DNA from: Novosphingobium sp. JCM 18896
GTDB taxonomy: Bacteria > Pseudomonadota > Alphaproteobacteria > Sphingomonadales > Sphingomonadaceae
Direction: 5' to 3'
Assembly (NCBI RefSeq): GCF_025938095.1
Contig: NZ_JAPCZF010000004.1
Coordinates: forward strand, 62,001-126,000
Length of the DNA: 64,000 nucleotides
Part shown: one piece after another, positions 9,044 to 17,343 of the stretch
Layout of the letters: every line of letters starts with the position of its first letter
Position numbering within the stretch: position 1 is the first letter of the stretch
Notes under the pieces: model-generated
Databases searched by the model: none
What the model saw: the letters and a program-made list of their open reading frames with translations, nothing else
Told to the model about the DNA's origin: nothing
Translations under genes and position numbers: made by a program

Positions 9044-9910
9044 ATGACCGACTGGACCCCCTATACCGCCCGCGCCCGTGACTGGTTCCAGGAACTGCGC
9101 GATTCGATCTGCGCCGAGTTCGAGGCGATCGAGCGCGAGGCCGGCAGCGATGCGGCTTTCGACTACACCCCGTGGCAGCGCGCCGCGGTCGAGGGCGGGG
9201 AAGCGGGCGAGACCGGTGGCGGCACGCGCGGCCTGATGAAGGGCAAGGTCTTCGAGAAGGTCGGGGTCAACATCTCGACCGTCGTCGGCGATCTCGCGAC
9301 CGACTTCGCCGGCACGATCAACGGCGCTTCGGCGGAAAAGCCGGCCTTCTCGGCCACCGGCATCAGCCTCGTCGCGCACATGGCCAATCCGCACGTTCCC
9401 GCGGTGCACATGAACACGCGCTTCCTGACGACGACCAAGGCCTGGTTCGGGGGCGGCGCCGACCTCAATCCGCCGATCCCCTACGACGAGGACACCGCCG
9501 AATTCCACGCCGCGTTCAAGGCCGCCTGCGACGCGCACGGCGAGGGCTACTACGATCGCTACAAGCAGTGGGCCGACGACTATTTCTACATCCCGCACCG
9601 CAAGGTGCATCGCGGCGTCGGCGGCATCTTCTACGATCACCTCGAATGCGCCGACACCGACGCCTGGGAAGCGAACTTCGCTTTCACCAAGGCCGTCGGG
9701 CAGGCCTTCCTCGCGGTGTTCCCGCGGCTCGTGCGGCGGCGCATGGGTATGGACTTCACGTCCGCGGACAAGCTCCAGCAGCTCGAATGGCGCGGCCGCT
9801 ATGCCGAATTCAACCTTGTCTACGATCGCGGCACGCTGTTCGGCCTCAAGACCGGTGGCAACATCGACGCGATCCTGATGAGCCTGCCGCCCGAGGCCGT
9901 CTGGAGCTGA
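9044..9910 (+). CDS. hemF: Oxygen-dependent coproporphyrinogen III oxidase
   Basis: 288 residues, the usual length. HemF decarboxylates two propionates of coproporphyrinogen III to vinyl groups using O2. Hallmarks are GGGTRGLMKGKVFEKVGVN, NPHVPAVHMNTRF and WFGGGADLNPPIPY, with the conserved histidines. It stands alone, divergent from pdeM, and its heme product would feed the cytochrome oxidase encoded further along. Confidence 0.95.
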   Translation: MTDWTPYTARARDWFQELRDSICAEFEAIEREAGSDAAFDYTPWQRAAVEGGEAGETGGGTRGLMKGKVFEKVGVNISTVVGDLATDFAGTINGASAEKPAFSATGISLVAHMANPHVPAVHMNTRFLTTTKAWFGGGADLNPPIPYDEDTAEFHAAFKAACDAHGEGYYDRYKQWADDYFYIPHRKVHRGVGGIFYDHLECADTDAWEANFAFTKAVGQAFLAVFPRLVRRRMGMDFTSADKLQQLEWRGRYAEFNLVYDRGTLFGLKTGGNIDAILMSLPPEAVWS

Positions 9911-9998
9911 ATTTCTGCGAAAAAGTCCAGTTCCCGAGGGCCATGGTTAAGGGAGAATTATCCATTTTCCCCTAGCGCGCTGCTGACAAAAACCAGCA

Positions 9999-12900
9999 GT
10001 GGCGGGCGCGTTGGACTTCCAGATTTTTCATGATCCCAGCGGCCGTCGTGCCGTGCGCGTCCGTGCGGCCGCCTGGGGCATCGGTATCATCCTGGCGATC
10101 GCCGCAACGGTGTTGCTGGCCGAAGTGCTGTTCATGGAGCGCCACGTCGCGCCGGCCTTCGCCAGCGCCCATGCCGCCGAACGACCGAAGCCGGTAGCCT
10201 CCGGCCCCGTCGTCACCGATTCCGCGCCGGGGGCCTGGCTTCCGGCATCGCAGGTTTCCACCTCCGCCGCGGCCGAGCGCTTCGGTTTCTACATGCCCTG
10301 GGACGAGGCCGGCCGCGCCTCGCTCGCCGCCCACGTCGGCCAGCTCGATTGGGTCGCCGCGGGTCTCGCCAGCTTCCACGGGCGCGATCACGCCTGGCGC
10401 TATGAGAGCGACGCGCATCTGCGCGAAGTGCTCGACGGTCAGAGCCAGGCCAAACTCCTCCTGATGATCCAGAACGTCGACGAAGCCGGCACCTGGGACG
10501 GCCGTAACAGCGCGCGCCTTTTCGCCGATCCGGTGGCGCGTGGCCGTTTCATCGCCAAGGTCGAGCACACGCTCGCGGCCGAACGCGCGGCTGGCGTGGT
10601 GCTCGACATCGAAGACCTGCCCGCCGACGCGCATCCGGCCTATCTCGCCTTCCTCAAGGACATCCACGACCGCTTCGCCCCGCGCGGCCTGATCGTGACG
10701 ATCGCCGCGCCGGTCGCCGATCCCGCTTGGGACCTTTCCGCCTATGCCGCGGTCACCGACCGCATCTTCCTCATGGCCTACGACGAGCACTGGCCGGGCG
10801 GCGAGCCCGGGCCGATCGCGTCGCAGCCGTGGTTCGCACAGCACCTCGCCGCGGCCGTTCAGGCGATCGGCCGCGACAAGGCGATCGTCGCACTCGGCAA
10901 CTACGCCTACGACTGGGGCAAGGGCCGGGCCGAAGGCATAACCGTTGCCCAGGCCTGGGAAAAGGCCGTGGCGGCGGGCGTCCGTCCGCGCTTCGATCCG
11001 CGCACGGGGAACAGCCATTTCGCCTATGAGGAGCGCGGCGTGCGCCACCAGGTGTGGATGCTCGACGCGATCAGCACCTGGAACCAGCTTCAGGTCTCGC
11101 AGCGGCTCGGTGCCGGCGGCGTCGCGCTCTGGCGCCTGGGCAGCGAGGACCCGGGCTTCTGGACCGCGCTGGCGACGCCGCGTGGCGGTCAGCCGGCCTT
11201 CGACCACCTGCCGACGCAGGACAACGTCGAACTCATCGGCAACGGCGAGGTCCTGCGTCTCGCCAGCGCCGCACAGCCCGGCCGTCGCGAGGGCGTGCCC
11301 GGCACCGACGGCCTGATCCGCCAGGCCAGCTATACCGCGCTGCCGACCACCAACCTCGTCCAGCGTGCCGGCCATCATCGTCGCCTTGTCGCGCTGACCT
11401 TCGACGACGGCCCCGATGCCAAGTGGACGCCGCAGATCCTCGACGTGCTCAAGCGCGAGAAGGCGACCGCGACCTTCTTCGTCACCGGCGCCAATGCTCT
11501 GGGTGAGCCCGACCTGCTGCGTCGGATCATCGCCGAGGGTTCCGAACTCGGCAACCATTCGACCACTCACGCCGATCTCGATCGCCTGCCCGAATCGGCG
11601 ATCCAGCTCGAGCTCAACACCACGCAGCGGCTGGTGGAGAGTTATACCGGCCGCTCGATGCGGCTGTTCCGTGCGCCCTATCTGGGGGACGCCGATCCCA
11701 ACACGCCCGAAGAGCTGCGCGCCGCGCGCGTTGCTGCCGACATGGGCTATCTCTCGGTCGGTCTGAATGTCGATCCGCTCGATTGGTCCGAGACCGACGC
11801 GCGTTCGATCGTCGCCAAGACCGTCGCGCAGGTCGAATCTGGCAATGCCCAGCGTTCGACCCAGATCGTCCTGCTGCACGACAGCGGCGGCGATCGCACC
11901 GCCACGGTCGAGGCGCTGCCCGAGATCATCCGCCAGCTGCGCGCGCGCGGCTATGAGTTCGTCACGGTCTCGCGTCTCGCCGGGCTCGAGCGCGATGCCG
12001 TCATGCCGCCGCTCCAGGGCACGCAGCAGGTGGTCGCGCAAGGTGCCGGCGGTCTGTTCGCCGGCCTCTCGGGCGGGGCCAAGGCGCTGGTCGTCCTGTT
12101 TCTCACGGCGATCGCGCTCGGCATAACCCGCTCGCTGGTGCTGACCGTGCTCGCCTGCCGCAACGCGCGCACATATCGCGCGCCCGATCCGGCGCCGCAT
12201 CTCGTACCCAGCTTCGTCTCGGTGCTGATCCCAGCCTACAACGAGGAAATGGTCATCGAGGCCTCGGTGCGGCGCATTCTCGCCAGCACCGGCCCGCGCA
12301 TCGAGGTCATCGTCATCGACGACGGCTCGGCCGACCGGACCTCGGAAATCGTCGACCATGCCTTCGCGATCGATCCGCGCGTGACGCTGCTGACGATCCC
12401 GAACGGCGGCAAGGCGAATGCGCTCAACCAGGGGCTCAGGATCGCCAAGGGTGACGTCGTCATCGCGCTCGACGCCGATACCCAGTTCGAACCCGATACG
12501 ATCGCCAAGCTCGTCCGCTGGTTCGCCGATCCGGCGATCGGCGCGGTCGCGGGCAATGCCAAGATCGGCAACCGGATCAATCTCGTCACGCGCTGGCAGG
12601 CGATCGAATATATCACCGCGCAGGGGCTCGAACGCCGCGCGCTGTCGGCGCTCGATGCGATCACCGTCGTGCCCGGCGCCGTCGGTGCCTGGCGCCGCGC
12701 CGCGCTCGACGCGGTCGGCGGCTATCCGGCCGACACCCTGGCCGAAGACCAGGACCTGACGATCGCGATCCAGCGCGAGGGCTGGAAGGTGGCCTGCGAC
12801 GTCGATGCGATCGCCTGGACCGAGGCGCCCGAGACCTTCCGTTCGCTGTTCAAGCAGCGCTATCGCTGGGCCTACGGCACGCTCCAGTGCCTGTGGAAGC

Positions 12901-13397
12901 ATCGCGCCGCGTTGATGACCGGCCAGCCGCGCGGCCTTGCCCGCTTCGGCATGCCGCAGGCCTGGCTGTTCCAGATCCTGTTCAGCCTGATCTCGCCGAT
13001 CATCGACCTGGCGCTGGTCGCCAGCCTGATCGACACGGGCTTGCGCCTGATCAACCACGGCTTCCCGACGATGCAGGGCGATCTGCTGACGATCCTCGGC
13101 TTCTGGCTCGCCTTCACCGCGATCGATCTCACCTGCGGCTGGATCGCCTACCGCCTCGACGGCCGCGAGGAGGGCTTCCCGGCGCTGCGCCTGCTGATGC
13201 AGCGGTTCGGCTATCGCCAACTGCTCTACGCCGTCGTGCTCAAGGCCGTCTTCGCCGCGCTCAGCGGTCCGAAGGTGGGCTGGGGCAAGCTCGAACGCAG
13301 CGGCCAGGTCTCGCTGGAAACGGCCGCGCCCGAGATCGCATCCGTCGGTCCGGAGCGGATGCAGGCCCCGGTCGAGGTTCTGCCGATCGCCGCCTGA
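9999..13397 (+). CDS. Trimodular polysaccharide protein: GH18-like + NodB deacetylase + GT2 synthase
   Basis: 1132 residues from a GTG start (an in-frame TTG four codons later is possible). An N-terminal anchor (about 21-45) leads to a GH18-like domain (about 85-400; VVLDIEDLP and FLMAYDEHWPGG). A NodB polysaccharide deacetylase follows (about 460-670; LTFDDGPDAKW, NHSTTHADLD). Then come a membrane segment near 695-720 and a family 2 glycosyltransferase (about 735-970; VIDDGSADRT, ALDADTQFE, LAEDQDL, QRYRWAYG) with C-terminal membrane segments. All residues expected of a processive GT2 (D, DxD, ED, QxxRW) are present. The combination suggests synthesis, deacetylation and possible trimming of a beta-linked N-acetylglucosamine-type polymer in one chain; the product is inferred. 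Confidence 0.85.
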   Translation: MAGALDFQIFHDPSGRRAVRVRAAAWGIGIILAIAATVLLAEVLFMERHVAPAFASAHAAERPKPVASGPVVTDSAPGAWLPASQVSTSAAAERFGFYMPWDEAGRASLAAHVGQLDWVAAGLASFHGRDHAWRYESDAHLREVLDGQSQAKLLLMIQNVDEAGTWDGRNSARLFADPVARGRFIAKVEHTLAAERAAGVVLDIEDLPADAHPAYLAFLKDIHDRFAPRGLIVTIAAPVADPAWDLSAYAAVTDRIFLMAYDEHWPGGEPGPIASQPWFAQHLAAAVQAIGRDKAIVALGNYAYDWGKGRAEGITVAQAWEKAVAAGVRPRFDPRTGNSHFAYEERGVRHQVWMLDAISTWNQLQVSQRLGAGGVALWRLGSEDPGFWTALATPRGGQPAFDHLPTQDNVELIGNGEVLRLASAAQPGRREGVPGTDGLIRQASYTALPTTNLVQRAGHHRRLVALTFDDGPDAKWTPQILDVLKREKATATFFVTGANALGEPDLLRRIIAEGSELGNHSTTHADLDRLPESAIQLELNTTQRLVESYTGRSMRLFRAPYLGDADPNTPEELRAARVAADMGYLSVGLNVDPLDWSETDARSIVAKTVAQVESGNAQRSTQIVLLHDSGGDRTATVEALPEIIRQLRARGYEFVTVSRLAGLERDAVMPPLQGTQQVVAQGAGGLFAGLSGGAKALVVLFLTAIALGITRSLVLTVLACRNARTYRAPDPAPHLVPSFVSVLIPAYNEEMVIEASVRRILASTGPRIEVIVIDDGSADRTSEIVDHAFAIDPRVTLLTIPNGGKANALNQGLRIAKGDVVIALDADTQFEPDTIAKLVRWFADPAIGAVAGNAKIGNRINLVTRWQAIEYITAQGLERRALSALDAITVVPGAVGAWRRAALDAVGGYPADTLAEDQDLTIAIQREGWKVACDVDAIAWTEAPETFRSLFKQRYRWAYGTLQCLWKHRAALMTGQPRGLARFGMPQAWLFQILFSLISPIIDLALVASLIDTGLRLINHGFPTMQGDLLTILGFWLAFTAIDLTCGWIAYRLDGREEGFPALRLLMQRFGYRQLLYAVVLKAVFAALSGPKVGWGKLERSGQVSLETAAPEIASVGPERMQAPVEVLPIAA

Positions 13398-13515
13398 AGC
13401 CCGTCAGCGCCGCAGTTCGTCGTCGCCATAGAACGACTCGAAGATCGCCCTCGACCCGCGGGGTGGGGCGCTTGTGCGCGCGACGATCGTCGGGGCGCTA
13501 ATAGTTATTTGCACA

Positions 13516-13532
13516 GATACCTAATAAGTATC
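13516..13532. promoter_or_regulatory. Inverted repeat upstream of luxR
   Basis: GATAC-ctaataa-GTATC, a 17-bp inverted repeat in an AT-rich island 82 bp before the luxR start. It could be a binding site for LuxR itself or a promoter element. A related AT-rich string occurs at 23319-23330. Confidence 0.4.
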
Positions 13533-13613
13533 GGAAATTATGGGCTTGCTCCCGCCGGCTAACTATAGCCATTATGGACATACCAGCAGCAAGTCGCAAT
13601 TTGAGCCTTTGCC

Positions 13614-14384
13614 ATGTCAAAGCTCCAGGACGTACAGGCCTTTATAGACCTCTCGCGCGGCGTTCGAACGCCCCATGATCTGCATTGCCTGATGCAGGAC
13701 ATCACGCGCGAGATGGATTTCGATCACTTCGCGCTCGTGCATCACGTCGACCTGCGGCCGATGGGGACCATGGTCGAACACGTCGTGACCGAGGACTTCG
13801 TCGCGCTCAGCGACTATCCGCAGGCCTGGGTCGATCAATACATCAACGACGACATCGTCAGCAACGATCCGATCCTGCTGGCGGCGCAGCGTTCGGCGGT
13901 GGGCTTCGGCTGGGATCAGGTCGGCGAGTTCATCACGGTCACCGCGGCGCACCGCGAACTGACCGAGCGCACGCGCCAGGCCGGGATCGTCGACGGCTTC
14001 ACCGTGCCGGCCAACGTGCCGGGCGAGCTCAACGGTTCGTGCAACTTCGCGGTGGGGCCGGGGCACGACGTGCCGCGCGCGAATTTCCCGATGGCGCAGC
14101 TCGTCGGCTCCTTCGCCTTCCAGGCTGCGCGGACGCTGGTCACGGCCATGCGCCGTCTGCCCGATCGGATGCCGGTCAAGCTGACCCAGCGCCAGCTCGA
14201 ATGCATCGCGCTGGTCGCGCGCGGCAAGTCCGACTGGGAGATCGCCAAGATCCTCGGCCTCTCGCAATCGACCGTCACCACCTACATCCAGACCGCGCGC
14301 GAGCGTTACGACGTGTCGACGCGGATCCAGGTGGTGCTGCGCGCGCTCTATGACGGCTCGCTGCCGTTCAGCGAGCTGTTCTAG
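13614..14384 (+). CDS. LuxR-family quorum-sensing regulator
   Basis: 256 residues. An N-terminal autoinducer-binding domain (about 20-165; the WVDQYINDDIVSNDPIL and GFTVPANVPGELNGSCNFA stretches fit the family) is joined to a GerE-type helix-turn-helix at about 188-245 (LTQRQLECIALVARGKSDWE, STVTTYIQTARERYDV). Such proteins bind an acyl-homoserine lactone and then DNA. It lies 83 bp upstream of a luxI gene on the same strand, so it is the likely cognate receptor. The ribosome site is weak. Confidence 0.92.
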   Translation: MSKLQDVQAFIDLSRGVRTPHDLHCLMQDITREMDFDHFALVHHVDLRPMGTMVEHVVTEDFVALSDYPQAWVDQYINDDIVSNDPILLAAQRSAVGFGWDQVGEFITVTAAHRELTERTRQAGIVDGFTVPANVPGELNGSCNFAVGPGHDVPRANFPMAQLVGSFAFQAARTLVTAMRRLPDRMPVKLTQRQLECIALVARGKSDWEIAKILGLSQSTVTTYIQTARERYDVSTRIQVVLRALYDGSLPFSELF

Positions 14385-14393
14385 GGTCAATAC

Positions 14394-14405
14394 CTTAGAT
14401 CTAAG
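14394..14405. promoter_or_regulatory. 12-bp perfect palindrome between luxR and luxI (candidate lux box)
   Basis: CTTAGATCTAAG is a perfect palindrome 9 bp after the luxR stop and 62 bp before the luxI start. Its position is right for a LuxR binding site that would give autoinduction. It does not match the textbook 20-bp lux box, so this is inference from position and symmetry. Confidence 0.5.
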
Positions 14406-14427
14406 ACATGCCGACCGCGCGCGTTTG

Positions 14428-14464
14428 AGCGATCTTGATCCCACGCAAATTGTGGGAAATCGCT
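14428..14464 (+). promoter_or_regulatory. Nested inverted repeats in the luxI leader
   Basis: AGCGAT (14428-14433) pairs with ATCGCT (14459-14464), and inside it CCCAC (14440-14444) pairs with GTGGG (14452-14456) around a 7-nt loop. The structure ends 3 nt before the luxI ATG and covers the place where a ribosome site would be. It could be an RNA hairpin limiting luxI translation, or a protein site. Confidence 0.45.
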
Positions 14465-14467
14465 TAA

Positions 14468-15094
14468 ATGATTCAGCATCTTACGCGATCCGATCGCGCG
14501 GCCAATGCACACCTCTTCCGAACCATGCACGAAGACCGCAAGCAGGTCTTCGTCGATACGCTGAACTGGGACATCCCGCATGACGGCGTCCAGGAAGCCG
14601 ATCAGTACGACAACGATCTCGCCGACTACCTGATCCTGCGCGATGTCGCCTCGGGCGACCATCTCGGTTCGGTCCGGCTGCTGCCGACCACGGGCTCACA
14701 CATGCTGGCCGACGTGTTCCCGTTCCTCTGCGAGGGGACGCTGCCGCGCGGTCCGAGCGTGCGCGAGATCACGCGGCTGGTGGTGTCGCCGTCGGTGCCC
14801 GTGCGCGACCGGCTGATGGTCCGCAACATGCTGGGGCGGGCGATGATCGAGTTCGGGCTAGAGATGGGGGTCACCAAGTACACCGCGGTCTGCGACTTCG
14901 GTTTCCTGACCCAGCTGCTGAGCTCGGGCTGGCACATCAAGCCGCTGGGCATGCCGCAAATCGTGGCCGGTTCGCTGATCGGCGCGCTGCAGATCCGGCT
15001 CGACCGGCATTCGCTCGCGCTGACCAACGAGGCCTGGCGCCATGACATGCCCGTGCTGCGCATGATCGAGCACGCGCCGGCGCTCGTCGCCTGA
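14468..15094 (+). CDS. Acyl-homoserine-lactone synthase (LuxI family)
   Basis: 208 residues, normal for LuxI. Conserved features are RKQVFVDTLNWDIP near the N-terminus, the acidic DQYDNDLADYLIL segment, GSVRLLPTTGSHML, and VREITRLVVSP with the conserved Glu and Arg. The enzyme makes an AHL from S-adenosylmethionine and an acyl-ACP; chain length cannot be read from sequence. No good Shine-Dalgarno precedes the ATG; instead a potential hairpin does. It is 23 bp from the dioxygenase gene, probably one transcript. Confidence 0.93.
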   Translation: MIQHLTRSDRAANAHLFRTMHEDRKQVFVDTLNWDIPHDGVQEADQYDNDLADYLILRDVASGDHLGSVRLLPTTGSHMLADVFPFLCEGTLPRGPSVREITRLVVSPSVPVRDRLMVRNMLGRAMIEFGLEMGVTKYTAVCDFGFLTQLLSSGWHIKPLGMPQIVAGSLIGALQIRLDRHSLALTNEAWRHDMPVLRMIEHAPALVA

Positions 15095-15117
15095 CCCTTT
15101 CGACCGGAGATACGACC

Positions 15118-15996
15118 ATGACCCATGATCTCGCCAACGTTCCGGCTCTCGTCGCCCAGCTTCGCCGCGACGGCTATCTGATCCTCAACGAAATCGCCTG
15201 TCCCGCGACGATCGACGCGATCGGCGACGAACTCGCGCCGCATTTCGATGCCGTGCCCTATTGCCAGGGTCCGTTCTACGGCGCCGAAACCAAGCGCCTT
15301 GGCCGCGTCCTCGCCCGCTCGCGCTCGGCGCAGGGGCTGGTGCTGCACGATCTGGTCTACGACATAGTCAACTCGATCCTGCAGCCCAACTGCCATTCGC
15401 TCCAGCTCAACCTGACCCAGGCGATCGAGATCTTCCCCGGCGCGCCGGCGCAGGGGCCGCATCGCGATCACGACATGTGGTGGACTCCCAAGGGCGAGAC
15501 CGAATACATAATCAACGTGATGTGGGCGCTCGATGATTTCACCGAGCGCAATGGCGCCACCCGCGTCTGGCCGGGATCGAACCACAAGGATCAGAGCGAA
15601 CCGCTGCTGCCCGACGAGGACGCGATCTCGGCGGTCATGCCCAAGGGCTCGGCCTGCATCTTCCTGGGCTCGACCATGCATTCGGGCGGCGAGAACCACG
15701 CGTCGCAATCGCGCCGCGGCCTGATCATCAGCTATTGCCTGGGCTGGCTCAAGCCCTGGGAGAACCAGTGGCTGGCCTATCCGCCCGAAGTCGCCAAGAT
15801 CTTCGCGCCCGAGGTGGCAGCGCTGGTGGGCTATCGTCAGCACCTGCCCAGCCTCAACAACTTCGAAGGTCAGTGTCCGTCGCTGCTGCTGGGCGATGGC
15901 CATGTCGAACCTTTCGTCGACGCGCTGCTGCCCGAACAGGCCGCCATGGCAGAGCAATACCGGGAAATGCGGCTCGGCCAGTTCGCCGAGGCGTGA
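15118..15996 (+). CDS. Phytanoyl-CoA dioxygenase family protein (PhyH-like)
   Basis: 292-residue Fe(II)/2-oxoglutarate dioxygenase fold. The iron ligands are likely in GPHRDHDMWW (HxD) and the later SGGENHAS/RRGLIISYC region (distal His and 2-oxoglutarate-binding Arg). GGAG lies 8 nt before the ATG. Its place directly after luxI suggests a quorum-controlled product, perhaps hydroxylating a fatty-acyl or secondary metabolite, but the substrate is unknown. I recall phyH beside luxI being noted in Novosphingobium; this was not checked. Confidence 0.85.
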   Translation: MTHDLANVPALVAQLRRDGYLILNEIACPATIDAIGDELAPHFDAVPYCQGPFYGAETKRLGRVLARSRSAQGLVLHDLVYDIVNSILQPNCHSLQLNLTQAIEIFPGAPAQGPHRDHDMWWTPKGETEYIINVMWALDDFTERNGATRVWPGSNHKDQSEPLLPDEDAISAVMPKGSACIFLGSTMHSGGENHASQSRRGLIISYCLGWLKPWENQWLAYPPEVAKIFAPEVAALVGYRQHLPSLNNFEGQCPSLLLGDGHVEPFVDALLPEQAAMAEQYREMRLGQFAEA

Positions 15997-16006
15997 GGAC
16001 CAGACA

Positions 16007-16567
16007 ATGCGGAACGGCGCGGAGCTCAATCCCATGAAGAACCCCGATTTCGAACCGATTACGCTGCCGGCGTCGTGCCCCAGCGCGATCCACGAGCGCG
16101 GCGCCTGCACTTGCAGTTCGGGCGCATCCCCTGCGCTGCTGGTCGAGCAGCCGGGCGGCGAACTGCTCGCGCCCAATCTCGCGAAGCTGGCGAAGGTGCT
16201 CTACGCCTCGCGAGCGAAGCGGCGGAAGTTCCTGACGGCCGAACTGCTATCCGAACCGGCCTGGGACATCCTGCTCGATCTTTACATCAACCACGCCGAA
16301 GGCCGCAGCCTGCGCACGACCAGCGTGTGCCTGGCCTCGAACTCGCCGCCGACCACGGCGCTGCGGTGGATCGGCGTGCTCGAGCTGAAGCGGTTGATCG
16401 CGCGCGAGGGCAGCGCCCAGGATCAGCGCGCCAAGGACGTGCGTCTGACCGAGCGCGGTGTCGAGGCGGTCGAGCAGTGCCTGATGCAATACTGGGTGGG
16501 CCTGGTCGAGTTCATGAACGAGGCGCTGCCTGCGCGCGCGATCCCGATGCCGCTCGAACCGATGTGA
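16007..16567 (+). CDS. Winged-helix (MarR-like) DNA-binding protein
   Basis: 186 residues. The C-terminal half resembles a winged helix: EPAWDILLDLYINHAEGRSL, then TSVCLASNSPPTTALRWIG (recognition helix) and DVRLTERGVEAVEQCL. This matches the short MarR-type regulators often seen in sphingomonads. The N-terminal 60 residues are unique and contain a Cys pair (GACTCSS). It begins 10 bp after the dioxygenase gene and probably ends the quorum operon. A start at 16034 (MKNPD) is also possible. Its target is unknown. Confidence 0.7.
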   Translation: MRNGAELNPMKNPDFEPITLPASCPSAIHERGACTCSSGASPALLVEQPGGELLAPNLAKLAKVLYASRAKRRKFLTAELLSEPAWDILLDLYINHAEGRSLRTTSVCLASNSPPTTALRWIGVLELKRLIAREGSAQDQRAKDVRLTERGVEAVEQCLMQYWVGLVEFMNEALPARAIPMPLEPM

Positions 16568-16574
16568 TGCCGGA

Positions 16575-16600
16575 GGCGGCGGGGCGTTCGACCCGCCGCC
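16575..16600. terminator. GC-rich hairpin between convergent genes
   Basis: GGCGGCGGG (16575-16583) and CCCGCCGCC (16592-16600) form a 9-bp stem with an 8-nt loop, 8 bp past the winged-helix gene and 19 bp before the end of the opposing tetR-type gene. No T-run follows on either strand, so its strength as a terminator is uncertain. Confidence 0.5.
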
Positions 16601-16618
16601 ATACGCTCGGGTGCAGGC

Positions 16619-17230
16619 TTAGCGCCGGAGATTGGCCTCGATCACCGCGTTGCACGTCGCCATCATCGAATGGGCGGGGCCCTGCGTGCCGAAGACGTGA
16701 CAGGTCGCGATCGCGCCTTCGATGATGAGGATCAGCCCGTCGGCAAGACCTTCGGGATCGTTCACGGGCAGGGCCTTTGTCAGGCCCAGGAAGATCTCGC
16801 GCATCTCCGCCTTGCATTCCTGGAGAACCTCGCGCCCCGGATGACCCGGTTCGGGCAGTTCCACCGCGACATTGCTCATCAGGCAGCCGCGGAAATCGGG
16901 CCGGTTGATCTTGTCGCCATAGTGGCACAGCAGCGCGTCGAGCCGCGCGCGCGGATCGTCGCCGGCATTCGCCAGCGCCAGCTCGATCGCCTCGCGTCCC
17001 TCGCGCCCGCTTTCGCGCAGGCAGGCCGCGACCAGATCGTCTTTCGACTTGAAGGCGCGGTAGAGACTCGGCTTGGTCACGCCGGCTTCGCAGACGATCT
17101 CGTCCACGCCAACCGCGCGCACACCGCGCTGATAGAAAAGATCGCGAGCCGTATCGAAAATCTTTGAAGCCGCGGTTTTCCGGGCATTTTCCGTTTCAAG
17201 CTCGCCGCATGCGTCAGCATTTTTAGCCAT
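16619..17230 (-). CDS. TetR/AcrR family repressor, divergent from the RND efflux operon
   Basis: 203 residues. The N-terminal helix-turn-helix is at about 22-68 (ASKIFDTARDLFYQRGVRAV, VDEIVCEAGVTKPSLYRAFK). The C-terminal ligand domain includes FRGCLMSNVAVELPEPGHP, typical of the TetR_C group that regulates pumps and detoxification enzymes. It is transcribed away from the efflux adaptor gene with 113 bp between the start codons, which contain a 28-bp inverted repeat. It most likely represses both itself and the pump until a toxic ligand binds. Confidence 0.9.
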   Translation of the reverse strand: MAKNADACGELETENARKTAASKIFDTARDLFYQRGVRAVGVDEIVCEAGVTKPSLYRAFKSKDDLVAACLRESGREGREAIELALANAGDDPRARLDALLCHYGDKINRPDFRGCLMSNVAVELPEPGHPGREVLQECKAEMREIFLGLTKALPVNDPEGLADGLILIIEGAIATCHVFGTQGPAHSMMATCNAVIEANLRR

Positions 17231-17259
17231 ATCGCAGACAGTCCATCCTCGTCGTCATC

Positions 17260-17288
17260 TTGACTTAATGTAACAGAACGGTACGTAT
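17260..17288 (+). promoter_or_regulatory. Possible promoter of the efflux operon
   Basis: TTGACT at 17260-17265 matches five of six bases of the -35 consensus. About 16-17 bp later comes a weak -10-like TACGTA/ACGTAT that lies within the left arm of the inverted repeat, so a bound repressor would block polymerase. The -10 match is poor, hence modest confidence. Confidence 0.4.
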
Positions 17289-17306
17289 CAGGCAAGAGAC
17301 GTACCG
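17279..17306. promoter_or_regulatory. 28-bp inverted repeat, likely TetR operator
   Basis: CGGTACGT (17279-17286) and ACGTACCG (17299-17306) are perfect 8-bp arms separated by 12 bp, in the divergent intergenic region between the TetR gene and the efflux adaptor gene. Length and symmetry fit binding of one or two TetR dimers. Confidence 0.75.
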
Positions 17307-17343
17307 GTCAGTAACGCTGACCTCCAAGCAAGTGGCGGTTTCC

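Noticed and set aside
9972..13220. A 1082-codon open frame antisense to the polysaccharide gene
   Set aside because: GC-rich coding sequence often leaves the opposite strand open; the Arg/Gly/Asp-rich translation has no family features, while the plus strand has intact enzyme motifs.
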